Shown here: positions 53,585 to 64,000 of the stretch, piece after piece
Position numbering within the stretch: the stretch's first letter is position 1
How the letters are laid out: each line of letters begins with the position of its first letter
Source: Pararhizobium sp. IMCC21322
GTDB lineage: Bacteria > Pseudomonadota > Alphaproteobacteria > Rhizobiales > GCA-2746425
Assembly: GCF_030758295.1 (NCBI RefSeq)
Contig: NZ_CP132335.1
Coordinates: 3,758,412 to 3,822,411 of the forward strand
Reading direction: 5' to 3'
DNA length: 64,000 bases
The notes under the pieces: model-generated
Database searches by the model: none
The model's input: only the letters and a program-made list of their open reading frames with translations
What the model was told of the DNA's origin: nothing
Made by a program: the position numbers and the translations under genes

Positions 53585-55015
53585 ATGAGCGATTGCAGTG
53601 AGTCAAAAAATCGAAACAACAGCTACGACCTCGCTGTCATTGGTGCCGGCTCCGCTGGATTTTCAGCTGCGATTACCGCAGCCGAAGACGGCGCGCGGGT
53701 CGCGCTCATCGGGTACGGAACCATCGGTGGCACTTGCGTCAACGTTGGTTGCGTGCCTTCGAAAGCGATGATCCGCGCGGTAGAAATACGTCACTCAGCC
53801 AAGAGGGCTAAACGCTTCGATGGTGTGGAAGCAACAGCACAAGTGACCGACTGGGCGGCCATGGTGGCCCAGAAGCAAACCCTGGTGGATGATCTGCGCG
53901 CGGCAAAATATGTGGATGTCCTGCCAAACTATCAAGATGTGAACTATATTGAAGGCCGTGCAAGTTTTCTGAAGGATGGGTCCCTGCTTGTCGGGGACCG
54001 CACCATACGCGCGCCAAAAGTCATCATCGCAACCGGTTCGACGCCGCATGTCCCCGACATTCCTGGATTAGACGGCATAGACTGGCTGGACAGCACCTCT
54101 GCGCTCGAGCAGGAACAGCTCCCTAAATCGTTGATGGTAATGGGCGGCGGCTATATCGGCGTTGAGATCGCTCAGATTTTTGCGCGGGCAGGCGTCGATG
54201 TGACCATCGTAACGCGTCGAGGGTTGCTGCCCGATGCGGAACCGGAAGTCAGCGAGGCCCTGACGCAAGCCTTTGCCGATGAAGGCATCAAAGTGCTGGA
54301 CGGCCTGTCATATACCAAGTTCGAAAAGTCGGGCGAGACTGTCGTTCTGCACGCCGCACGTAATGGCGTTGCGGTCAGGATTGAAGCCGAGAAGCTCTTG
54401 CTGGCGACGGGTCGTGTCCCAAACACCAGCTCTTTGGCTCTCGATGTCGCCGGTATCGATACAAATATGCGAGGCGGGATTGTTATCGATCCGCAAATGC
54501 GCAGCTCCCGGGACGGAGTTTATGCAACAGGCGATGTGACCGGGATTGATCAGTTCGTTTATATGGCAGCCTACGGCGCAAAGCTTGCTGCCAAGAATGC
54601 GATGAACGGAAACACACTGAGCTATGACAACAGCGTAATGCCTGCTATCGTTTTCTCTGACCCGCAGGTCGCAAGTGTCGGTCTTACCGAGACAGAAGCC
54701 AGGTCTGCTGGTCATGACGTGATCACTTCAGTGCTCGGTTTGGAACATGTGCCACGTGCGTTGGCGGCCCGCGACACGCGCGGGCTGATCAAGCTGATTG
54801 CGGATAAGGAGACCAAGAAGCTCCTGGGAGCACATATCATTGCGCCGGAAGGGGCAGATAGCATCCAGACGGCAGCAATGGCGCTTAAAATGGGTATGAC
54901 CTACGACGATTTGGGCGCAATGATCTTTCCCTATCTCACGACAGTGGAGGGCTTGAAGCTGGCCGCACAGACCTTCGAGAAGGATGTTGCGAAACTCTCC
55001 TGTTGTGCTGGATAG
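53585..55015 (+). CDS. merA: Mercuric reductase MerA
   Basis: A 476-residue flavoprotein disulfide reductase reducing Hg(II) to volatile Hg(0) with NADPH. The redox pair is in GGTCVNVGCVPSKAM (C51, C56) and the C-terminal Hg-binding pair is C473-C474 (LSCCAG). The N-terminal NmerA metallochaperone domain is absent, as in many chromosomal and marine MerA. Dimer-interface residues and the FAD/NAD motifs (GAGSAG, MGGGYIGVEIAQIFA) are intact. Confidence 0.96.
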   Translation: MSDCSESKNRNNSYDLAVIGAGSAGFSAAITAAEDGARVALIGYGTIGGTCVNVGCVPSKAMIRAVEIRHSAKRAKRFDGVEATAQVTDWAAMVAQKQTLVDDLRAAKYVDVLPNYQDVNYIEGRASFLKDGSLLVGDRTIRAPKVIIATGSTPHVPDIPGLDGIDWLDSTSALEQEQLPKSLMVMGGGYIGVEIAQIFARAGVDVTIVTRRGLLPDAEPEVSEALTQAFADEGIKVLDGLSYTKFEKSGETVVLHAARNGVAVRIEAEKLLLATGRVPNTSSLALDVAGIDTNMRGGIVIDPQMRSSRDGVYATGDVTGIDQFVYMAAYGAKLAAKNAMNGNTLSYDNSVMPAIVFSDPQVASVGLTETEARSAGHDVITSVLGLEHVPRALAARDTRGLIKLIADKETKKLLGAHIIAPEGADSIQTAAMALKMGMTYDDLGAMIFPYLTTVEGLKLAAQTFEKDVAKLSCCAG

Positions 55016-55044
55016 GCTGTTTGCTTTGTAAGCGTGTGGTGAAC

Positions 55045-55141
55045 CCGACCTTGATTGGCTTGCGACCTTCGTGAGAGTCTTCGCACGATCACCCGTATCG
55101 ACGAACTTCTCCCCTGGCGTTACGCTGCTCAAGCAGCGTAA
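55045..55141 (+). pseudogene. IS66 TnpC C-terminal relic
   Basis: A short decayed piece ends TITRIDELLPWRYAAQAA before a stop at 55139-55141, matching the C terminus of IS66 TnpC (compare [15 protein letters not shown] in the element at 57.2 kb). Upstream residues DWLATFVRVFA fit the preceding part after a frameshift. It marks an older IS66 insertion next to mer. Confidence 0.7.
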
Positions 55142-55746
55142 CTGGCAAATCCTTCACCTCGCCAGTGCGGGTTCGCCGGACGGTCACACTGCTGAGCAGT
55201 TCTCAAACGTATCAACGGAACCCTGTCAGCGTGTTTGGCAGGGTTTCGTTGCGAATGGGCAAGTGTGCAGCTTTAACTCACGGCATCAACGACAGGGCAG
55301 TTGAAGGGGACGTTGTTAGAATTTGTTTGGCCTCCAAACAAATTGGCAATCCAGCATGCCATGCGTTTGCAACGAATAAAACGGTTGCATCAGAGAAATT
55401 TATTATCTTCTCTACAGCATCGAATTTATCGAGTTTGAAGACCAAAGTCGCGAACTCGTTTGGTATTTCAGTGGGTGCACGCCGCCCATTGAACTCTGCT
55501 ACCCAAATATAGTGTTCGAAACCAACTACTCAACTTGGTGAAATTTGGTTTTTTCAAGTTGGTTGGGAATTGCGAAAAATTTTGCCCAAGTTTTTACTGA
55601 CATCCAGTGGAGCCAATACACGGTCGTTATGATCGATCATCGTCATTTGTTCGCCGAGGCGAAACCGTTGAAATGTAATTCATATCAAAAATGCGCAAGG
55701 TTCTTTTGATTTGCGCGGGTGAGTTCTCAGTTGTCACAAGGAGCGG
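55142..55746. other. Intergenic region between mer debris and the lipoprotein gene
   Basis: About 600 bases. A plus-strand frame 55165-55512 has no family character. No RNA gene or terminator is convincing. Confidence 0.35.
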
Positions 55747-56994
55747 TTAAAACCGGGCGAGTAACATTTTGACTGTCGAACCGAGTGATCGGGATGAAGT
55801 TATTGATTTTACTGGTTGTGTCCAGGCAAAATAGACCTGCCCATCCGCGTACGCCATGCGCGGAAAATTGATGCTGCCGCCTGCTTGATTTTGCATCATG
55901 ACTTGAGTTGCCCCACAGCCTGTTCCCGGCCAAGCCCGACATACCAGAAGAGCTTCGCCATCGTCACGCAATTCTACCCAAGACACCAACGCCGATCCAT
56001 CGTCCAGCTGAACAATATCGACGCGGCCTGAAGCCTCGCCCAAGTCAACACGGCTGATACTCTCGAATTGTTGCCCAGCATCTTTCGAGAACGCCACTTG
56101 CACCATCGGAGCATCGTTGGCTGCAGTGTACCATGCCAAAGCCACCCGTTCACCGTTCGCATCGATGCTTGGACCATTGACCGGGCAACCTGCAATTTTC
56201 CAGCCATCTTCATGGATTGTCTTCGGCTTGCTCCATTTGCCATTGCTGAGCCGAACCACCGAAATATCACGAATTTCCTGAGCTGTTCGGTCACGGTAAG
56301 CGACCAAGACGGCACCGCTTTCGGTAATCGCTGCAGCCGTTTGGCAACAACTACATGTGCGAATATCCAATAAAGCGTCCTCTGATAAACTGCCATCGGA
56401 TCCAATCGTTGTCGTCCGCAATTGCATGGCGTTGGTAAACGTTTCACTCTTGGACACATTTCCGTCGGTTTCATAAGCACGACCATCCAGCCAAACAGCC
56501 ATTAGCAGATTTTGTTTGGTGGGCAGCAGGGTTACAAAACCATGTTGTTGCTGACTGCGATCGCTGTGGGGAACGATTGGGGCACGCCAAGAGCGTCCTT
56601 TGTCAGACGAAAGAGCAACATTAACATTATAGTCAAAGGAGGAACTGCCGTTTTCAATCAGCCAATGCACGGCCATCGTTCCGTCATTGAAGGCAGCGAC
56701 CGACGGATAATCAGCCCAATTGACAAACAGTCTGTCGGTTTCAATCACAGTTACGGGTGACGACCAGCCTTTGTCGTTACCGATGGCAGTTTTCACCGCA
56801 TATCCATTATCCGCAAGTTCTGTCCAACTTGCTAAAATGCGTCCGCTGCCAATGTGGAACATGGAAGGTTCTCGGGCACCCTGCGAAACTGGCAAATCGA
56901 CATCTGTCACAGATGAAAACACTTTGGGTTGTTCATCTGCAGGGCCACAAGCTGAGAGAAGGATCAGGGCGGCGACTAATATTGGATTTCTCAT
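55747..56994 (-). CDS. Sialidase-like beta-propeller lipoprotein with a CxCC motif
   Basis: A 415-residue lipoprotein: signal peptide with lipobox LLSAC (Cys16) on ATG 56994. The rest is a sialidase/BNR-like beta-propeller with Asp-box-type repeats (ALSSDKGRSW, AFSKDAGQQF). A striking cluster CSCCQTAAA puts cysteines at 214, 216 and 217, and later cysteines are in IAGCPVNGP and VCRAWPGTGCGA. Catalytic Arg/Tyr/Glu residues of real sialidases are not evident, so glycosidase activity should not be assumed. It lies between mer and an IS66 element, so mercury or metal binding is conceivable; that is inference. Confidence 0.75.
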   Translation of the reverse strand: MRNPILVAALILLSACGPADEQPKVFSSVTDVDLPVSQGAREPSMFHIGSGRILASWTELADNGYAVKTAIGNDKGWSSPVTVIETDRLFVNWADYPSVAAFNDGTMAVHWLIENGSSSFDYNVNVALSSDKGRSWRAPIVPHSDRSQQQHGFVTLLPTKQNLLMAVWLDGRAYETDGNVSKSETFTNAMQLRTTTIGSDGSLSEDALLDIRTCSCCQTAAAITESGAVLVAYRDRTAQEIRDISVVRLSNGKWSKPKTIHEDGWKIAGCPVNGPSIDANGERVALAWYTAANDAPMVQVAFSKDAGQQFESISRVDLGEASGRVDIVQLDDGSALVSWVELRDDGEALLVCRAWPGTGCGATQVMMQNQAGGSINFPRMAYADGQVYFAWTQPVKSITSSRSLGSTVKMLLARF

Positions 56995-57259
56995 GATTGG
57001 CCCCATTTCAGTTTGAATTCGTCAGCTCCAAGAGAATTTGGTTAGCATCGATACTAGTCTACCATAATTCGGTCAGACCGTTGCCGACTAACGGAGCAAG
57101 ACTGTTGAAGCTGCCAATCAGGAACTCTCCGTTGCGGCTTCGCAAGAGTTCCTGGCTGCCTATGCGCAATTTTTCACTGATTACGATTCTGCTGGAACAG
57201 AATTAACCGTGAGCGTTCGGCGAGCCCGCCCTATCGCAGATCATCGGCGTCCGGTACGC

Positions 57260-58719
57260 TCAGGTCTGAGCGTACCGCCAAGGCATCAGTTCGTCCAGAC
57301 GGGTGATCTTGTGGTCGGCGATGCGGCCGAGGACATCGGTCAGCCATGCTTGCGGATCAACGCCGTTCAGCTTGGCGGTTTCGATCAGGGTGTAGGCGAT
57401 GGCGGCGGATCTGCCTCCGCGCTCTGACCCGGCGAAGAGCCAGTTCTTCCTGCCGATGGCTATCGCACGCATGCCTCTCGGCGGTATTGTTATCCAATTC
57501 CAGGAAGCCGTGGTCGAGATAGGGTTTGAGCCGCTTGATGCGGGTGATCGCATAGCGGATGGCCTGCGCCAACGGTGTTTTGCCGGAGATACGGACGAGT
57601 TGGACGCCGAGCCAGGTATCGAGATCATCAAGGACCGGCTTGACCTTGGCCTGTCTCAGTCGCACCCGTTCATCCGGAGGCGATCCACGCGCCTCTTTCT
57701 CGACCGCGTAAAGCTCAGCGATGCGCCGGATCGCCTCTTCGGCGATGGCGGAGCCTTGGGATTGTTGCACATCAACGAACTTGCGCCGGATATGCGCCAT
57801 GCAGGCAACCTCGTGGATACGGCCTGAGCGATAAAGCTCCTCGAACCCGGCATAACCATCGGCGTGCATCCAGCCGGAATAGTCCTTGAGGTGGCGGATT
57901 GTACGTATGCCCTTGCGGTCGACGCTGAACTGATACCACGCGGCCGGGGGTGCATCTCCAACCCATGGGCGGTCATCTCTCGCGTATGTCCAGAACCGCG
58001 CGGTTTTTGTCCTGCCTGACCCCGGAGCCTGCATTTTGACTGGCGTGTCGTCGGCGAAGATCGCCTGCCCGCGCAGAACATGGCGGCCACTTGCGTCGGC
58101 CAGCGGCTCCAGCAGCGCCGCTGATTTGCCCACCCAGTCCGCAAGGGTTGAACGCTCAAGATTGATCCCCTCGCGTTCGAATATCTGTGATTGCCATACA
58201 ACGGCAGATGATCGGTATATTTGTTGACCAGCACATGGGCCAGAAGACCCGAACCGGGACGACCTCGCTCAATCGGGCGCGACGGCAATGCCGCCTGTGT
58301 GATCCGCTCGCAGCACGAACAGGCCATGCGCGGACGCACGATCCGATTCACCACAAAGCGACCCGGAACATATTCCAGTTCCTCGGTGACATCCTCGCCA
58401 AGACGCTTGAGCTTGCCGCCGCAGGAGGCGCAGGCATCGCCCGCCTCCAGAACTGTCACATTTCGCGGGAGATGATCCGGCAGCGGCTTGCGCTTTGGCT
58501 GCCGCTTCTCTTCGATATCATCGGGCGAGGGCTGTGGCGCCGGCATCTCCGCCGCTCGCGCGATCTCTTCCTCTTCCAGCGTCAGCTCAAGCTGGTCGAG
58601 GCTTTCCGAGCGTGAGCCGAACTGGTGACGGCGCAGGCCAGCCAGTTGATGCTTCAGCTTCTCGATCAGAAGATCGCGGCTGCCAGCCAGACCTTCGTCT
58701 GCGCGGGATCCGGGATCAT
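57260..58719 (-). pseudogene. Fused tnpB start and frameshifted tnpC of IS66
   Basis: The tnpB start MIPDPAQTKVWLAA (58719, ATGA overlap with tnpA) runs straight into the tnpC N-terminal region (RDLLIEKLKHQLAGLRRHQF), so most of tnpB and the first tnpC codons are deleted at about 58676. The tnpC frame carries the zinc-ribbon region (CASCGGKLKRL ... ACSCCERIT). A 1-base loss near 58197 then shifts it. The DDE region continues in a second frame (QAIFADDTPVKMQ). A second shift near 57470 puts the C terminus ([18 protein letters not shown]) in a third frame. Confidence 0.88.
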
Positions 58720-59072
58720 GCGCTCAGACCCCGCGCCAGCCGCCCCACCATGTCCGGATCAAAGGCGCCGCTGAGCGTCAGCCGATGGCCTGATGCAAGA
58801 GCGATCTCGATCCGGCTGTCGCTGGCGGAACAGACCGGCGCCGCCGGGACACTGACCCCAGCCGGCGCCACCTCGACCGGAAGGAACGCTGTTGCATCCC
58901 GACCAAGACCAAACCGCGGATCGCCGCGCCAAAGGAACACCATGTTCGCGTTGAGGCCATGCCGACGCGCCACTGCGGCAACCGACGCGCCCGGCTCAAG
59001 CGTCTCGGCGACAACCCGCCGCTTGAACGCCTTCGAATAACTCCGCCGCTTGCTTTTACGATGATCCGCCAA
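58716..59072 (-). CDS. tnpA: IS66 accessory protein TnpA
   Basis: A 118-residue IS66 TnpA with an N-terminal HTH (SKRRSYSKAFKRRVVAETLE, VAAVARRHGLNANMVFLWR) and the usual C-terminal part (IALASGHRLTLSGAFDPDM). Intact although its element is dead. It could still bind IS66 ends. Confidence 0.88.
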   Translation of the reverse strand: MADHRKSKRRSYSKAFKRRVVAETLEPGASVAAVARRHGLNANMVFLWRGDPRFGLGRDATAFLPVEVAPAGVSVPAAPVCSASDSRIEIALASGHRLTLSGAFDPDMVGRLARGLSA

Positions 59073-59298
59073 GAGTAAGTGTCCGCGTAAATTAAGCGGA
59101 CACCATCGCCCGCAATCACGCGAAGATTCGCACGCCGTTCATAAGGCAATCAAGGTCGGACAGACCGGACGCTTACTTTGCTTTCCAAAGGTTAGGCGAT
59201 TTGCTTTGCCCGGAAACAGGCATTCGCCAAGCCGCAGAAATCCGCAGACTCGGGTTCGGAACCTTCGTTCAACACCTTTGAAATCAATGGCCCTGATC

Positions 59299-60906
59299 CT
59301 ACGCAGTAGCAAGATCCTGAATGGCCAGGTAATCGAGTTTTCCGGTGCCAAGCACAGGTAATGCGTCAATTACGACGAATTTCTTTGGCATCATGAGTTC
59401 TGGAACACCATTGATCTTGGCCCATTTCACAAGGCGCTTTATGTCAGGCTCAGGCATGTTTGTCACAAGCACCAACGCCTCTCCCTTGGTCTTGTGATCC
59501 ACAGCCACCACTGCGTGATCATGATCCGGCCAGACCGCGCCAATATTCATTTCCACGGCACCCAGCGACACCATTTCGCCACCGATTTTGGCAAAACGTT
59601 TGGCGCGGCCCTGAATGGTCACAAAACCATTCTCATCCACCTCCACAATATCGCCCGTATCGTGCCAGCCGGCAGTCGTTGGCTCCAAAAGACCCGGTGC
59701 GTCATGGCGCATATAGCCGCGCATGATGTTTGGGCCTTTGACATGAAGACGTCCGCCGGTTTTCAAACCCGGAATAGGCTCAATGCGATACTTCATGCCG
59801 GGCATCATCCGGCCCACTGAGCCATCCTTGTGGTGTTCCGGCGTATTGGCGCAGATCACCGGGGCACATTCTGTTGCGCCATAGCCTTCCAGCAGCCACA
59901 GACCAAACTTGTCCATCCACAGCTTGCGGGTTGAATCCTTGACGCGCTCTGCACCCAGAACCACCAGTGTCAGATTGGCAAAATGCTCTTTGCTGGCCAC
60001 CCGGCCCCACCCGGCCATAAACGTGTCCGTCCCCACCAGAATATCACAACCAGACGCTTTGACCTCTGCCGGTATCTGCTTGTAGTGCAATGGCGAGGGG
60101 TAAAGGTAAGTCTTCATGCCAACCACAATCGGGGCGATTAGTCCCACTGTCAGGCCAAAGGAATGGAAGGCCGGAAGCGGGCTGAAAATCGAGCGGGTCT
60201 CATCAATATTCTCAACCTTCAAAAACTGCTCGCAATTGGCCAGCAGGCTCATATGGCTAAGCGCAACGCCCTTTGGCAATCCTTCGGAGCCTGACGTAAA
60301 CAGCATGACGGCTGTGTCGCTCTGCACCACGCGCCTGCGTTCAAAGCGTTTACGTGCCCATCTTGCACTCAGAACGCCCCGTATCTTGTCAAATTTCGTG
60401 ATGCTGGCGCGTAGATCTTCCGTCCACAATATCTGAACATGCTCTTTCAGACCCGCGATGAGGTCTTCAAAGCCTGCCTCTTCGATGAATTTACGAGACG
60501 TGATCATCGTCTCCATCCGCGTGGTTTTGCAGGCAGCAATCAGGTTTTTCAATCCAGTGGAAAAGTTCATCATGGCTGGCACACGGCCAATGCCCTGCAG
60601 TCCGAAAAAAATCGTCGCCAAACCGGCTACATTGGGCAGCATCAGGCCAACCCGTTCGCCCGGAGCCGTATGTTTTTCAATTTTGTGGCCGATAATCGTC
60701 GCCCCAAGGATCAAGCGATCATAGCTCAAAGGCGCGCGTTCTGTATCCTCAACCACAAACCGATCACCACCAAGGCGGTCGCGCGCATCCAGCAGCGCCT
60801 CAAACAAAGTCTTGTTCCAGGCCTCCGCATTGAGCGGAACATCCACTGTCGACGGACTGTCCTTGGTCATAGGCGCAAGCGCAGATATCGCTCCCGACTG
60901 TTTCAT
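59299..60906 (-). CDS. AMP-binding acyl-CoA/acyl-ACP synthetase (Aas C-domain-like)
   Basis: A 535-residue adenylate-forming ligase. ATP motif MLFTSGSEGLPKGVALSH, then LLEGYGATECAPVI, HDTGDIVEVDENGFVTI, hinge RAKRFAKIGGEMVSLGAVE and the C-terminal Lys in PVLGTGKLDYLA are intact. The closest pattern by eye is the acyl-ACP synthetase half of Aas, so recycling of lysophospholipid acyl chains is possible; the acyltransferase half is not encoded here. ATG 60906 is preferred over the adjacent TTG. Its stop is 123 bases from the IS66 end. Confidence 0.9.
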   Translation of the reverse strand: MKQSGAISALAPMTKDSPSTVDVPLNAEAWNKTLFEALLDARDRLGGDRFVVEDTERAPLSYDRLILGATIIGHKIEKHTAPGERVGLMLPNVAGLATIFFGLQGIGRVPAMMNFSTGLKNLIAACKTTRMETMITSRKFIEEAGFEDLIAGLKEHVQILWTEDLRASITKFDKIRGVLSARWARKRFERRRVVQSDTAVMLFTSGSEGLPKGVALSHMSLLANCEQFLKVENIDETRSIFSPLPAFHSFGLTVGLIAPIVVGMKTYLYPSPLHYKQIPAEVKASGCDILVGTDTFMAGWGRVASKEHFANLTLVVLGAERVKDSTRKLWMDKFGLWLLEGYGATECAPVICANTPEHHKDGSVGRMMPGMKYRIEPIPGLKTGGRLHVKGPNIMRGYMRHDAPGLLEPTTAGWHDTGDIVEVDENGFVTIQGRAKRFAKIGGEMVSLGAVEMNIGAVWPDHDHAVVAVDHKTKGEALVLVTNMPEPDIKRLVKWAKINGVPELMMPKKFVVIDALPVLGTGKLDYLAIQDLATA

Positions 60907-60988
60907 CAACTCATCACTCGATATATCTTAAGGAATCGCATTGTGAACAGGAAGATGGTGTTTTGCCAGACAGATAGCAAGCAGAAGA

Positions 60989-64000
<3,012 letters not shown>

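Larger units (their letters stand above)
57209..59176 (-). mobile_element. IS66-family element, internally deleted
   Basis: A 1968-base IS66-type element. Ends are imperfect inverted repeats beginning GTGAGCGTTCGG (left) and GTAAGCGTCCGG (right, read inward). tnpA is intact, tnpB is reduced to its first codons, tnpC has two frameshifts. Typical elements are about 2.5 kb, so some 500 bases are missing. The 8-base flanks (AATTAACC and TTTGCTTT) are not duplicates, so it has been rearranged since insertion. It cannot move by itself. Confidence 0.87.

Noticed and set aside
57209-59176. Active IS66 element
   Set aside because: tnpB is mostly deleted, tnpC has two frameshifts and the flanks show no target duplication.

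Overview
The window looks like the chromosome of a free-living, probably marine alphaproteobacterium, most likely of the Hyphomicrobiales/Rhodobacterales type. This is inferred from gene content: two TRAP C4-type transport operons plus a lone TAXI binding protein, an FMN-riboswitch-controlled RibN-type riboflavin importer, DUF3126 next to cysE, a BTLCP protease, a PAS_5-type protein, and a stress cluster of holin-like, DUF3618, BrkB and AI-2E proteins. Base composition is moderate. I saw no rRNA, tRNA or CRISPR array.

Layout. 1-2.3 kb: a TRAP permease pair (the left edge cuts dctM) diverging from a LacI-type regulator, with matching operators over both translation starts. 2.4-5.2 kb: a large DUF2339 membrane protein. 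5.4-10.3 kb: an ABC importer operon (GntR, binding protein, sulfatase, permease, ATPase) that probably imports and hydrolyses a sulfate ester. 10.3-11.35 kb: a decayed TPP-enzyme gene. 11.7-13.9 kb: a striking single gene, a type I periplasmic binding domain fused to a pentameric ligand-gated ion channel. 14.1-20.2 kb: an orphan TAXI binding protein, a DEDDh exonuclease, and a tightly overlapping operon of an MMPL-type RND exporter, a secreted unknown and a carotenoid-type (DUF422) membrane protein.

20.8-33.6 kb is mostly housekeeping: a GNAT acetyltransferase, thrS, yidD, a stand-alone RND porter-like protein, an IscU-like scaffold, folE, a gamma-carbonic anhydrase-like protein, a BTLCP protease, a PAS protein, a rhomboid, a CBS protein, ribN with its FMN riboswitch, a dienelactone hydrolase, hisI, DUF3126 and cysE. 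33.6-39.7 kb: a TRAP operon (dctP, dctQ, dctM) whose last gene resembles the N,N-dimethylformamidase large subunit; it diverges from a LysR gene over a three-half-site operator. 39.8-48.3 kb: an enoyl-CoA hydratase, a Crp/Fnr regulator and an envelope/stress cluster (DUF892, a 22-residue membrane peptide, DUF883-like, holin-X, DUF3618, BrkB, AI-2E, GlsB, and a PRC-barrel protein carrying a nonapeptide repeat array).

48.7-51.9 kb: a hydrolase, a zinc-finger protein, an FAD monooxygenase and a DUF1624 protein. 52.1-57.0 kb: a mercury-resistance island (merR, then divergent merT, merP, merF, merA) with a classic 19-bp-spacer promoter, followed by an IS66 relic and a Cys-rich sialidase-like lipoprotein. 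57.2-59.2 kb: a degenerate IS66 element. 59.3-64 kb: an acyl-CoA/ACP synthetase, then a coupled malQ-pgm pair for glycogen/maltodextrin metabolism cut by the right edge.

The best candidate for an undescribed biological system is the binding-protein/ion-channel fusion. Next come the nonapeptide-repeat PRC-barrel protein, the Cys-rich lipoprotein beside mer, and the sulfatase embedded in an ABC operon.
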